Shown: positions 37,023 through 46,127 of the stretch, in pieces
How positions within the stretch are numbered: position 1 is the stretch's first letter
Layout of the letters: each line of letters begins with the position of its first letter
NCBI RefSeq assembly: GCF_008710275.1
Contig: NZ_VYQE01000001.1
Coordinates: 682,001 to 746,000, forward strand
Length of the DNA stretch: 64,000 nt
Origin: Histidinibacterium aquaticum
GTDB lineage: Bacteria > Pseudomonadota > Alphaproteobacteria > Rhodobacterales > Rhodobacteraceae
Reading direction: 5' to 3'
Notes under the pieces: generated by a model
What the model was told of the DNA's origin: nothing
Databases searched by the model: none
Seen by the model: the letters and a program-made list of their open reading frames with translations, nothing else
Program-made: the position numbers and the translations under genes

Positions 37023-38083
37023 AGCAGACGCCCTCCGGTATCGGGGTCAAAGACCAGCGCCCGGTTCGACGGAATGCCGAGGTGAATGCGGTCGCCCTGG
37101 CGAAGGGCTGCGGAGGTCGGCAGGACCGCCACCATGTTCTGACCGGCAACGGTGAGCGACACATCGGCCGTTTCACCGGTGGGCTCCACCAGTTGCACCT
37201 CCGCCAGTGGGCCGTGGTCGGCGATAGTGATCGTTTGCGGCCGGATACCGTAGGTCACTGGCCGCCCCTCAGGCAGGTCAAGCGGTCGTGGAAGCGGCAT
37301 GGTGAGGCCCTGGCCGAGGTCGACGTGTGTCGCACGAGGGCCGGCCGAAGTGGCGCGGAACAGGCTAATCTCGGGCGAGCCGATGAAGCTCGCGACAAAC
37401 TCGGAGATTGGGTTGTCGTAGAGCTCTTCCGGAGGCCCCATCTGGGCGATGCCGCCGTCATTCAGCACGACGATCCGGTCAGCCATAGTCATGGCCTCTG
37501 TCTGGTCGTGGGTGACGTAGAGGGTCGTCTTGCCGAGCTTTTGATGCAGCTTCTTGATCTCAGAGCGCATCCGCACACGCAGCTTTGCGTCGAGGTTTGA
37601 GAGCGGCTCGTCGAAGAGAAAGGCCTCTGGGTCGCGCACGATGGCCCGGCCCATGGCGACTCGCTGGCGCTGACCGCCGGAGAGTTCCTTGGGCAGCCGG
37701 TCCAGTAGGTGCTCGAGACCCAGGATGCCGGCGGCCTCCTTTACCTTGGCATCGATCGCGGCCTTGGGCGCCCCGGCGAGCCGCAGCGAAAAGCTCATGT
37801 TGTCCGCCACTTTCATGTGCGGGTAGAGGGCGTAGGATTGGAAAACCATCGCCAGGCCCCGCTCCTTCGCCGGAATACGGTTGGCGACTTTGCCGTCGAT
37901 CACGATCCGCCCGCGGGTGATGTCCTCAAGACCAGCGACCATGCGCAGCAGCGTTGACTTCCCGCAGCCCGACGGCCCGACGAGGACGACGAATTCGCCG
38001 TCCTCGATGTCGATGTCGATGCTTCCCAGGACATCGACGCCCCCATAGCTCTTCCCGACCCGTTCAAGCTGGATGCGGCCCAT
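37019..38083 (-). CDS. Carbohydrate ABC transporter ATPase (UgpC/MsmX type)
   Basis: 354 residues. Walker [15 protein letters not shown]-loop [20 protein letters not shown], Walker [17 protein letters not shown], switch VTHDQTEAM, and a C-terminal TOBE/regulatory region ([12 protein letters not shown]). Such ATPases power import of oligosaccharides or glycerol-phosphodiesters. It serves the two permeases and binding protein upstream; it lies 3 bases after the next gene. Confidence 0.92.
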   Translation of the reverse strand: MGRIQLERVGKSYGGVDVLGSIDIDIEDGEFVVLVGPSGCGKSTLLRMVAGLEDITRGRIVIDGKVANRIPAKERGLAMVFQSYALYPHMKVADNMSFSLRLAGAPKAAIDAKVKEAAGILGLEHLLDRLPKELSGGQRQRVAMGRAIVRDPEAFLFDEPLSNLDAKLRVRMRSEIKKLHQKLGKTTLYVTHDQTEAMTMADRIVVLNDGGIAQMGPPEELYDNPISEFVASFIGSPEISLFRATSAGPRATHVDLGQGLTMPLPRPLDLPEGRPVTYGIRPQTITIADHGPLAEVQLVEPTGETADVSLTVAGQNMVAVLPTSAALRQGDRIHLGIPSNRALVFDPDTGGRLL

Positions 38084-38086
38084 GGC

Positions 38087-40156
38087 TCACTCCTCCCTGA
38101 TCTCGAACCGGGCGCAGCCAATAGCACCCGGCGCGCCGAGGCGGAGCCCAGCCATGCCGCGGGGATGGCGGTCGTCAGTGGCCGACAGCACTTCCTCCCC
38201 GTCAATTGAGAGACTGAGGCGGTTCCCGGTCGCAGAAAAAGTCAGGTCGACCTCTTCGCCCGCTTCCACGGGAACTGCGCCCAACTCGGTCCTGCCAAAG
38301 TCCTCACGGAGGATGACGGCCCGGCCCGCCTCGATGCCCGCGGCGTAGAAGCGCTGTGTGCCAGCCGCGCGCGCGGTGACGAGGTGGCTGTCACCCTCGA
38401 ACCGGGTGATCCGGGCCTTAACCGTCTGGTCCGTGGTGAAGGCGTGGCCGGTCCAGAGGTCGCCGTCGTTGTCCGAGCGCCCGACGATCAGGTCGCCATC
38501 CAGTCCCCATGTGCCCCGGTTGAAGCTGAACCGGCTGACCGAGCCCCATTCCTCGGCCTCGAGCGCGGGCAAGACCACAGTATGGCCTGCTCCCGTCACA
38601 CTGAACGACCGGATCAGGCAGGACATCAGCACCCGTCCTTCGCCCTGCTGGATCATCCGGATACCGATCTCGTCGATCGCCTCGGCGCTTTCCGGAAGAT
38701 CGAAGCGCACCATTTCCCAGTCGAGAGGCAGCGGTCTCCACATGCCCAGATCGTCCCGCTTACCGCTGGACGCATAACGGACGTAGGGTACGAAACGCAC
38801 GTCGCGCGGGCCTTCGGCCGCGTCGGTCCCCATCAGCTCGATGGCCACGGTCTGGCCCGACGCGACGAGGGGCGAGAGCATCGGACGGTAGCGATTGTCG
38901 TCAAACTCCCCTTCCCGATAGAACGGCTTCCAGAAGACGCGGCCACCCTCACCTCCGGCCCAGCGGTCGATCTGAACGTCAAGCGCTCCGCTCAGGTGGT
39001 CCGGAATCGTGCGCAGTCGGTGCGATCCCTCTGCGCGGATGCCGTGACTGGCCCCGGGAAGAGCGAAGTCGAACTCGACGGTCCGCGACAGGGCTGCATT
39101 GGCCCATTCTTCGGGGATGCTTTCGCCCCGCCGACGTAGGGCCAGGACCGCCATATCACGGGCGGCAGACGGCATGTCGACGATATTGAGCGAGCCGGTA
39201 ACGGCGGACGTAATGAGGATGTCGTTGATCGGACGGCGCCATTTGGACCAATGCGGGCAGACGCCCTGAAGCACTCCTGCGATGTTGGCAGCGTTGCCGG
39301 CGTTACAATCGGTGTCCCAGCCGCACATGGTCGCGATGGCGGCTGTCCGCGGCATGTCGCCCTCTCCGTAGAGCAGGGCTAAAGCAACCACGCCGGCATT
39401 CGGGATCACGTGACAGACTCCCGTCCATTTGTCGTAGCCGAAATCGCGCTCGAGCATGTGGAAGCAGCTGCGCCAGTCCTCAGGTTCCTCGGCATGGAAT
39501 GCCTCTACCGCGTCGATCACCTGCGCGTAGTGAGAACCGTCCTCCACTAAAGCGCGAGCTACGTGGTGTACCTCCTCGATATCCCGCGCGGTGAAGGCGG
39601 CGGCGGTGGCCCCGGCGACATAGGCTGCGCCGTGCAGAGCCTCGCCGTCGTGAGCGACCGAGGCCATGATGCGCGCCAGACGGGCGGCCCCCTCGGGGTC
39701 CCCGGGGCAGACCCAGCCCCAGCAATCAGAGAAGATCTGACCACCGATCTGCTCTGCTGGCACCTGACCGCGCAGCTCGATACTCCCGGACTTCGGCGGT
39801 TTGATCCCCCGTTGCAGATAGCGAAAGGCGGTTTCCTCGGTCGAGATATCGAAGCCGCCCCACCAGAGCATCCCATGTCCGTCGCCGATGTAGTTCAGCC
39901 AGTTCCTTCCAGCCGCGGCATGAGTGAGGTCATCGCCCTCGTCCCAAAGGGCGCGGACGAAAAAGAGCGGACCGTTTGTGTCATCGTCGGCAGCGAAGTT
40001 CCTGTAATCGCGCACGTAATCGTCGATTTCGCCATAGACCTCGCGGATTCGGTCGTGGTCCCAAACCGTCGGCTCCACGGGCGCGCCTAGGCGAACTCCG
40101 ACGGCCTTGCCGATCAGCCCGGCATATATCTTCTCGCGGATCGTCTCGGGTGTCAT
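38087..40156 (-). CDS. ADP-ribosylglycohydrolase-family enzyme with C-terminal beta-sandwich region
   Basis: 689 residues. The N-terminal ~360 residues are the all-helical ADP-ribosylglycohydrolase (DraG/ARH) fold: GLIGKAVGVRLGAPVE, AADDDTNGPL (metal-binding DDT) and MCGWDTDCNAGNAANIAG (GxDTDxxA, second metal site). The remaining ~320 residues are beta-rich (FNRGTWGLDGDLIVGRSDND, AAGTQRFYAAGIEAGRAVI) and look like one or two concanavalin/jelly-roll modules. No signal peptide. The family cleaves N-glycosidic bonds of ADP-ribosylated targets or free ribosides; the lectin-like tail points to a carbohydrate substrate. ATGA overlap with the next homologue. Confidence 0.85.
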   Translation of the reverse strand: MTPETIREKIYAGLIGKAVGVRLGAPVEPTVWDHDRIREVYGEIDDYVRDYRNFAADDDTNGPLFFVRALWDEGDDLTHAAAGRNWLNYIGDGHGMLWWGGFDISTEETAFRYLQRGIKPPKSGSIELRGQVPAEQIGGQIFSDCWGWVCPGDPEGAARLARIMASVAHDGEALHGAAYVAGATAAAFTARDIEEVHHVARALVEDGSHYAQVIDAVEAFHAEEPEDWRSCFHMLERDFGYDKWTGVCHVIPNAGVVALALLYGEGDMPRTAAIATMCGWDTDCNAGNAANIAGVLQGVCPHWSKWRRPINDILITSAVTGSLNIVDMPSAARDMAVLALRRRGESIPEEWANAALSRTVEFDFALPGASHGIRAEGSHRLRTIPDHLSGALDVQIDRWAGGEGGRVFWKPFYREGEFDDNRYRPMLSPLVASGQTVAIELMGTDAAEGPRDVRFVPYVRYASSGKRDDLGMWRPLPLDWEMVRFDLPESAEAIDEIGIRMIQQGEGRVLMSCLIRSFSVTGAGHTVVLPALEAEEWGSVSRFSFNRGTWGLDGDLIVGRSDNDGDLWTGHAFTTDQTVKARITRFEGDSHLVTARAAGTQRFYAAGIEAGRAVILREDFGRTELGAVPVEAGEEVDLTFSATGNRLSLSIDGEEVLSATDDRHPRGMAGLRLGAPGAIGCARFEIREE

Positions 40157-41364
40157 TCGGCCGCGGACCTTTCGGATTTCGTGATCAGGGTCTCGCGCTG
40201 CGCGATGATATCGGCGGCGCGGGCGGTATCCTCGAACAGGATGTCGAGTACAGCTTCCGTAAAATGGCCTGCATCGGCAGCGAGATTGAGGCGGTTCGCA
40301 CTGTCGATCAGCGCGGCGTCCTCGGCATCGATGACCGAGGAGCCGTGCATGGCCCCAAGGATCGCTCCAGCCATGACTCCAATTGAGTCGGTGTCGCGGC
40401 CTGAGTTGATGCCATCGACGACAGCCTGCCGGAAGTCTCCTCTGGCCGTGATGCAGAAACCGAGCGCCAGTGGCAATTCCTCAATCGAGAGCAGTCGAGA
40501 GGGCTGGTATGCTGCCGAGGCGGCTCCTGCCTTGTCCGGGCCATGCACCACATCGTCACCCATCGGCGAGAATGGGGCGATGACCCTGTGGAATTCGTCC
40601 GTTACTTCGTCCGCATCCGCGCCCTTGCGTGCGAGCTCTTCGGCCGCGGCAACGATCTCGGCTATTGCCGTTCGGGTACCATCATGGGCTACATCGTGGG
40701 CAGTGCGGACTACCTCGTCCAGCGTCGTGCCGGGGACGAAGGCTTGCGCGACGGCGGCGGCCAGCACGCCGGCGGCCTCTAGACCATAGCTCTGTTGGTG
40801 ACCGGAGGCGAAGTTGATTGCCTCGTCGTAGGCGGCGGCAGGGTTGCAGGCGTTTGCCGCCCCGACAGGCGCGATGTACATGGTCGCACCACAATTCACC
40901 ATGTTGCCAACGCCGCCTTGCCTTGGGTCGCAGCCCGCAAGCTGGAGGCGTTGGAAGATCCATTTCTCAGGATAGAAGAGACGTTCGATCAGCGGTGCCT
41001 TGCGCTGCAGCTCGGGCACCCAGCGGCTTTCCCAGGCGATTTCGCGCACCATGCCGGAGGCCATGTCCCAGGCGTCGAGATGACGGCGCTCGGCGCCATA
41101 AATTCGCATGAGCGACAGCGTCATGGCCGTGTCGTCAGTTGTGATTCCGTTGCCGCGAACCCGGCCCTTACGCTGGTCTTCATCCTGTCCGTCACGGTGC
41201 CAGGCCGTCCGCAGCGACGTCACACGTCCATAGCGCTCGCGGATTTCTGCGGCGGTCAGTTTTTCGACCGGGGCGCCCATGGCGTCGCCGAAGGCGACCC
41301 CATGGACCATGCCGCGGATGCGGCCCCGCAAATCGGGGCCGGTCCTTGTTTCCGAAAGGCTCAC
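40153..41364 (-). CDS. ADP-ribosylglycohydrolase-family enzyme
   Basis: 403 residues. RIRGMVHGVAFGDAMGAPVEKL, ITTDDTAMTLSLMRI (TDDT metal motif), NSGRDTDSIGVMAGAILGAMHGS (RDTD) are the diagnostic DraG/ARH elements, so both metal sites look intact. No C-terminal extra domain. ATGA overlaps on both sides with the binding protein and the second homologue indicate tight co-expression. Two such enzymes beside a sugar importer and a PfkB kinase suggest a catabolic glycoside role rather than protein de-ADP-ribosylation. Confidence 0.87.
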   Translation of the reverse strand: MSLSETRTGPDLRGRIRGMVHGVAFGDAMGAPVEKLTAAEIRERYGRVTSLRTAWHRDGQDEDQRKGRVRGNGITTDDTAMTLSLMRIYGAERRHLDAWDMASGMVREIAWESRWVPELQRKAPLIERLFYPEKWIFQRLQLAGCDPRQGGVGNMVNCGATMYIAPVGAANACNPAAAYDEAINFASGHQQSYGLEAAGVLAAAVAQAFVPGTTLDEVVRTAHDVAHDGTRTAIAEIVAAAEELARKGADADEVTDEFHRVIAPFSPMGDDVVHGPDKAGAASAAYQPSRLLSIEELPLALGFCITARGDFRQAVVDGINSGRDTDSIGVMAGAILGAMHGSSVIDAEDAALIDSANRLNLAADAGHFTEAVLDILFEDTARAADIIAQRETLITKSERSAAE

Positions 41365-42776
41365 AGCACTTCCTTCGCGTAGTCGACCATCGCTTGCCCG
41401 CCAGCGTCGAGCCAGCCCTGGACGTAGGCATCCCAGTCGTCCTCAGTGGACAACTCACCGGAGATGAAACGGAAGGCGTTGGTCCGGTAGTAGGTCTCGG
41501 CACCGTCGACCGCCGCGGCGAGGTCAGCGGGCCAGACGAAGGTGTTGTCGGCGCGGAAGCCGTCGACGCCCTGCTGGAGCGAGGCCTGCGCCAGTTCGCT
41601 CAGCGGACTGATCGGCGGCTGGTAGTAATTCGGATTGTCGTAGACGAAACGCGGATACCAGGCGCCGAGCTTGTCTGTCGGTGCAAGGGTGTCTCCGTCG
41701 CGGGTGTAGTGCTCTCCCTCGAAGCCGAGGCGGTCCATGAGCTGCCCTTCGGGGCTGGCCATGAAGTCGAGGAAGGCCACTACGGCGTCCGTCTGCTCGG
41801 TCGTTACTGGAACGGCGAAACCCCGGCTCTCCTTGCTGACGTCGATCGCCTGGATGCCGGCCGGCGGGGTCAGGAGGACCAGCTCCGCGCCTGGGTTCAC
41901 TTGTGCCATCTTGGCTTCGTAGATCCCGACGACAGGTCCAGCCGTTCCCATCACGACGCCAACATCTCCAGTGTAGAACTTGTCTTCCTTCACTTCCCAG
42001 TTGGAGGTGACGAACTCGGGGTCGAGCACTCCGTCGGCGTAAAGGCTCGCGTACCAGGCCAGCTTCTGGCGCTCGCCATCGCTGATCCTCGAGTGGATCC
42101 AGGTGCCGGCGTCGTCCTGCAGCCAGGTCTGGTCGATGCCGAAGGCCGGGTCGAAGACCGCATCCAGCTCATCAGTGTTGTTGGGCGCAATGATGCCGTA
42201 GGTCACTGGATTGCCGTCGACCTCGGTGCCCGGGATGGCACGCAGCAGGGCGTCCCATTCCTCGAGCGTAGTAGGCGCGGACATGCCCGTCGACTCCAGT
42301 AGATCGCGGCGCATGACCGGCGCCTTCGTCCGGGCCGGGAACACGTAGAGCAGGTATGGATAGTTATCCATCCGCGCCGTGTTGTGAGGCCATAGAGCGG
42401 GGGCCAGGTGCTCGGTTCCCTCGATCATCGGCCGCAGGTCCATGAGTGCACCTTGCTGCGCGATCTGCTCGTCCCCACCCTGGAAGTAGATGACGTCCGG
42501 AATGTCGCCGGAGAGCAGCATCAGGTTGAGCTTCTCGGCATAGCCCTCGGACGGCAGGTCGACGATCTCGATCGAGATGTCGTGCCCGCGGGCAGCCAGA
42601 GCCTCTTCGATGCGGGCAATATGCGCCACGTCCTCGGGATTTGTTGTCAGCAGATCCTTCATGACGATCCGGATGCTGCCGGTCGCGGCGCGCACAGGGC
42701 GCGGCAGCATGCCGACCATCGGCGTCGCGGCGAGGCCGGCCATAAGGGCCCGGCGGGAAATGGACAGTTTTTGCAT
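41361..42776 (-). CDS. Carbohydrate ABC transporter substrate-binding protein
   Basis: 471 residues with a Tat-like signal (MQKLSISRRALMAGLAATPM) followed by a family-1-type extracellular solute-binding protein (SLPSEGYAEKLNLMLLSGDIPDVIYFQGG; later VGVVMGTAGPVVGIYEAK). It resembles the LplA/YtcQ-like aldouronate group that partners LplB/YtcP permeases. ATG 42776 is preferred over 42815 because AAGGGAGG lies just upstream and the twin-arginine signal follows. Overlaps the next gene by four bases. Confidence 0.88.
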   Translation of the reverse strand: MQKLSISRRALMAGLAATPMVGMLPRPVRAATGSIRIVMKDLLTTNPEDVAHIARIEEALAARGHDISIEIVDLPSEGYAEKLNLMLLSGDIPDVIYFQGGDEQIAQQGALMDLRPMIEGTEHLAPALWPHNTARMDNYPYLLYVFPARTKAPVMRRDLLESTGMSAPTTLEEWDALLRAIPGTEVDGNPVTYGIIAPNNTDELDAVFDPAFGIDQTWLQDDAGTWIHSRISDGERQKLAWYASLYADGVLDPEFVTSNWEVKEDKFYTGDVGVVMGTAGPVVGIYEAKMAQVNPGAELVLLTPPAGIQAIDVSKESRGFAVPVTTEQTDAVVAFLDFMASPEGQLMDRLGFEGEHYTRDGDTLAPTDKLGAWYPRFVYDNPNYYQPPISPLSELAQASLQQGVDGFRADNTFVWPADLAAAVDGAETYYRTNAFRFISGELSTEDDWDAYVQGWLDAGGQAMVDYAKEVL

Positions 42777-42811
42777 CGAGTTCCTCCCTTGGATGCAGAT
42801 ATTGCGTGCGG

Positions 42812-43705
42812 TCATTTCAGGGCCCCGGACATGGTGCCCTTCGTGAAGTAGCGAAGGATGAGCGGGTAGATCGCGAGGACCGGAAGAATGGTGAACAGTA
42901 TCATCCCAGCCCGGAACGCCTTGAAGTCGATCTGGCTGGCGCCCTCATAGTTGTTCATGGCTTGAAGCCCGACGATGGCCGCCTTGTCGCCGACCACCAC
43001 AAACTGGCGCAGTACGACCTGGAGCGGCCACATGTCCTGGTCGTTGAAGTAGATCATCGGCCGCAGGAACTCGTTCCAGTGGTACACCACATAGAACAAC
43101 GTGATCGTCGCCAGAGCCGGCTTGGCCAGTGGCACCACGACCCGCCAGAAGGTTTGGAAGGCGTTGGCACCGTCGAGTTTCGCTGCCTCGATTAGTTCCT
43201 CGGGCACTTCCTCGAAGAAGCGGATCAGGATGATCAAGTACCAGGCATTGACCATCTTGTAGATGATGACCGCCGAATATGTGTCGAGCAGACCTAAGCG
43301 ACGCATAACGAAGTAGTCGGGAATGATCCCTGGCTCGAAGACGATGGTCGCAAGGATCAGCACGAAGAGTGTCCGCCGAAACGGCAGTCGCTTGCGCGAC
43401 AGCGCCCAGGCCATGAGCGCGGTGCAGGTCACGTTGAGGACCGTGCCGACAGACGTGATGAAGAGCGAGTTCATCAGCCCTCGCTGCACGGCCGGGTGAT
43501 TGGCGAGCAGCTTCCAGATGTCGACGGAGAAGCCGTCGGGCGTAATCGCCATGCCGCTCATGCCCGGCACGCGAGCTGGGTCCGACAGCGAGATAGCGAG
43601 AAGGTTGAGGATCGGCTGGACCGTCACGACGACGATCGCGATCAGGACCGAGAGGATGATCGCCTCCTCGACACGCTCCAGTGGGGTGCGGTTGCGCGTC
43701 GCCAT
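42812..43705 (-). CDS. ABC transporter permease, YtcP-like
   Basis: 297 residues, six transmembrane segments, with the coupling loop EELIEAAKLDGANAFQTFWRVVVPLAKPAL (EAA motif). PLERVEEAI at the N-terminus and PDYFVMRRLGLLDTYSAVI are YtcP-like. ATG 43705 shares its first base with the LplB stop (TAATG). Confidence 0.9.
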   Translation of the reverse strand: MATRNRTPLERVEEAIILSVLIAIVVVTVQPILNLLAISLSDPARVPGMSGMAITPDGFSVDIWKLLANHPAVQRGLMNSLFITSVGTVLNVTCTALMAWALSRKRLPFRRTLFVLILATIVFEPGIIPDYFVMRRLGLLDTYSAVIIYKMVNAWYLIILIRFFEEVPEELIEAAKLDGANAFQTFWRVVVPLAKPALATITLFYVVYHWNEFLRPMIYFNDQDMWPLQVVLRQFVVVGDKAAIVGLQAMNNYEGASQIDFKAFRAGMILFTILPVLAIYPLILRYFTKGTMSGALK

Positions 43706-44721
43706 TACCAAACCCCCCTGCCCGTCAAACGCTTGGACAGGAAGTGCGCGCCCAGCATCAGGGTCATGCCGACGACGCCCTTGAAGAGGCCGGCCGCGGT
43801 TGCGAGCGAGAACTGCCCGCCCGTTATGCCGAGCCGGTAGACGTAGGTGTCGATGATGTCGATCTTGTCCCTGATCGCATCGTTGGACAGGTTGAACACT
43901 TGGTCGAAGCCCGCGTTCAGGAACAGACCGACGTTCAGGATGAATAATGTCGCGATGGTCGGCACGATCCCCGGCAGGGTGATGTAGCGCATCTTCTGCC
44001 AGCGGCTTGCGCCGTCCATTTCAGCCGCCTCGTAAAGGGCCGGATCGATCGACATGATCGCCGCGAAGTAGAGAAGGCTGTCCCAGCCGGTGCTACGCCA
44101 TGCCTCTGACCAGACCAAGACCCAGCGGATTGAGCCGCTCTCGGTCATGAAGCTGCGCCGCTCGAGCCCGATCATGTCGCGCATGTCGTTGATCACCCCG
44201 TCTGCGGGGGACAGCGCGGCGATAAAGATCCCAGCGATCACTACCCAGGAGAGGAAGTGCGGCAGGTAGATCACCGACTGCACACCGCGGCGGAAGCGTC
44301 CGGAGCGGACCTCGTTCAGAAGCAAAGCCAGAATGATCGGGAGCGGGAAGACGAAGGCGATCTTCATGGCGCTGATGATGAGCGTGTTCATCAGCACCTC
44401 AAAAAAAGCCGGCGAGGCAAAAAGCTGCGCGAAGTGCTTCAAGCCGACCCAGACATTCGGGCCAATGATGCGCAGGTCTTCGAACGCCAGCTTAGCCTCC
44501 CAGACTGGAAGGTAGTGGAAGAGCGCGAAATAGATCAGCCCGGGGGCCAGCATCAGGTAATACGGCCACCACTCGCGGACCCCATCGCGAAAGCGGGCAC
44601 CGGGAGTGTCGAACTCATCACCCGGCCATTGGTCGCTGGCAATCTCGGCGGTCAACAGGTCCGGGTTGGGAACGTTCCCATTTCCGCCTGCAGCACTGCT
44701 CTTATGGTCCAGCTTGGTCAC
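43705..44721 (-). CDS. ABC transporter permease, LplB-like
   Basis: 338 residues with a soluble N-terminal extension of ~50 residues and six transmembrane segments. PALYEAAEMDGASRWQKMRYITLPGIVPT is the coupling loop. FHYLPVWEAKLAF and NVWVGLKHFAQLFASP match the LplB/ThuF group. Forms a heterodimer with the YtcP-like subunit. It starts 10 bases after the LacI gene. Confidence 0.9.
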   Translation of the reverse strand: MTKLDHKSSAAGGNGNVPNPDLLTAEIASDQWPGDEFDTPGARFRDGVREWWPYYLMLAPGLIYFALFHYLPVWEAKLAFEDLRIIGPNVWVGLKHFAQLFASPAFFEVLMNTLIISAMKIAFVFPLPIILALLLNEVRSGRFRRGVQSVIYLPHFLSWVVIAGIFIAALSPADGVINDMRDMIGLERRSFMTESGSIRWVLVWSEAWRSTGWDSLLYFAAIMSIDPALYEAAEMDGASRWQKMRYITLPGIVPTIATLFILNVGLFLNAGFDQVFNLSNDAIRDKIDIIDTYVYRLGITGGQFSLATAAGLFKGVVGMTLMLGAHFLSKRLTGRGVW

Positions 44722-44731
44722 GGCTTCGTCC

Positions 44732-45763
44732 CTATCCAGTACTGACGGCGCGGGGGTAGTTTGGTTGAGGCAGCGTCTCGCGCTCGATCAGGGCACATGG
44801 CAGCGAGAGTTTCGGCACATCTGGCTCGCCTGCGATCTTCTTGCTCAGCAGCTCGAAGGCCCGCCCGCCAATCTCCCGCGAAGGCTTCGCTACGGTCGTC
44901 AGCGAAGGCGCCGAGACCTCGGCGGCCGGAACACCGTCGAAACCAAGGAGCGCGACGTCTTCAGGGCAACGCAGACCGGAAGACCGGATCGCCTGGAGTG
45001 CGCCCAGTGCCATCAGGTCATTGGCCGCAAAGACTACCCGCGGAATGTCCCGCGCAAGGAGCCGGTTCATTGCCGCGCGGCCTCCGTCAACCGTGTAGTG
45101 ACCGTCCTCGAGACGCATTTCGTCGAGTGGCCAGCCCTCGACTTCGCCGATCGACCTGACTGCGGCGACGAACCTTTCGCGAGCGGTGCGCTCGGCGTCG
45201 CCGACCAGCAGAGCTGGCATACCGAGGCCTGCCGCGACGATCCGATCAAGGCCGATGGAGACGCCTTGAGAGATGTCGCTTCCGACCGAAGGAAGCTGCG
45301 GAAAGCGCTCAGCAGATGAGCCGATCAGCACCAGCGGAATCCGAAACCGAGCGATCTCGTCAAGTCCATCGCGCACCGGGTTTACTATGGCCCCGTCCAC
45401 GCGGGACTGCGTTAACGCCAGCAGGTGCCGACGCTCGCGCTCCGGGTCCCAGTCAGAGTTGAAAATAAGTAGCGAGACGTTCTCGTCGGCGGCCGCATCC
45501 TGCGCCCCACGGGCCACATCGGCCCAGAAAGGGTTGGCGATGTCGGGGATCACAAGGCCGATCATCCCGGTCCGGCCAGACCGAAGCGACCGCGCGAGGT
45601 CATTGCGCCGGAAGCCCGATGTCTGGACAGCGGCCATGACCTTCTCACGCGCGTCTTCGGACACGCTCTCCGCCCCGGAGAGAACACGGGACACCGTACT
45701 CTTCGACACGCCCGAGAGGCGAGCGATATCGATGATGGTCAATGGTGCGGTCGAGTCCGACAC
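44732..45763 (-). CDS. LacI-family repressor
   Basis: 343 residues: HTH LTIIDIARLSGVSKSTVSRVLSGAESVSEDAREKV at the N-terminus and a sugar-binding-protein-like effector domain (GMIGLVIPDIANPFWADVARGAQDAA, DGAIVNPVRDG, AANDLMALGALQAIRSSG). GTG 45763 with GGGAGGA 13 bases upstream is preferred; a GTG 12 bases further upstream overlaps that site. It is the first gene of the 11-gene operon and has a palindrome in front of it (45809-45828), so it is likely autoregulated and induced by the imported sugar compound. Confidence 0.9.
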   Translation of the reverse strand: MSDSTAPLTIIDIARLSGVSKSTVSRVLSGAESVSEDAREKVMAAVQTSGFRRNDLARSLRSGRTGMIGLVIPDIANPFWADVARGAQDAAADENVSLLIFNSDWDPERERRHLLALTQSRVDGAIVNPVRDGLDEIARFRIPLVLIGSSAERFPQLPSVGSDISQGVSIGLDRIVAAGLGMPALLVGDAERTARERFVAAVRSIGEVEGWPLDEMRLEDGHYTVDGGRAAMNRLLARDIPRVVFAANDLMALGALQAIRSSGLRCPEDVALLGFDGVPAAEVSAPSLTTVAKPSREIGGRAFELLSKKIAGEPDVPKLSLPCALIERETLPQPNYPRAVSTG

Positions 45764-45808
45764 GGTGATTCTCACTCCTCCCAAAACAAAACTATCACGC
45801 AAAACCAG

Positions 45809-45828
45809 CCGTGGGAACCTTCCCACGG
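45809..45828. promoter_or_regulatory. LacI-type operator upstream of the operon
   Basis: CCGTGGGAA-cc-TTCCCACGG, a perfect 9-bp inverted repeat with two central bases, 45 bases before the LacI start. It differs by one central base from TGGGAACGTTCCCA, a typical LacI-family operator. Position and form support autoregulation. Confidence 0.7.
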
Positions 45829-46127
45829 GCCAATCGTGGTCGCCAACGGCTGGTTGGCTCTCACAGGCTCTTTGTACTGCCCGCATTTGCGCTGGGGCTG
45901 TAAGGAGGATCGTGCCGGAAGCGATGCTGCTCAGAGGTGTTCGAGTGGCACGCCTAAGTTGGGGCTGTCACAGAAGACATTTGCCGCCCCTCACGGCCTC
46001 CCCCTTGCTCTCCCGTCGCGCCGAGGACGCGTCGGACAATTTCGTTTTCGCGACCCCCAAAATGATCGCGTCGAGCCCTACCACGAGGAGGTCTCAGAGG
46101 AACGCAGCAAGCACCTTACGATACCGT
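45829..46127. other. Gap without a supported gene
   Basis: About 300 bases between the LacI operator and the end of the next reading frame. Several frames are open, but none has a recognisable product or start site. Short direct pieces look like decayed coding sequence. It marks the join between the catabolic module and the phage-like core. Confidence 0.4.
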
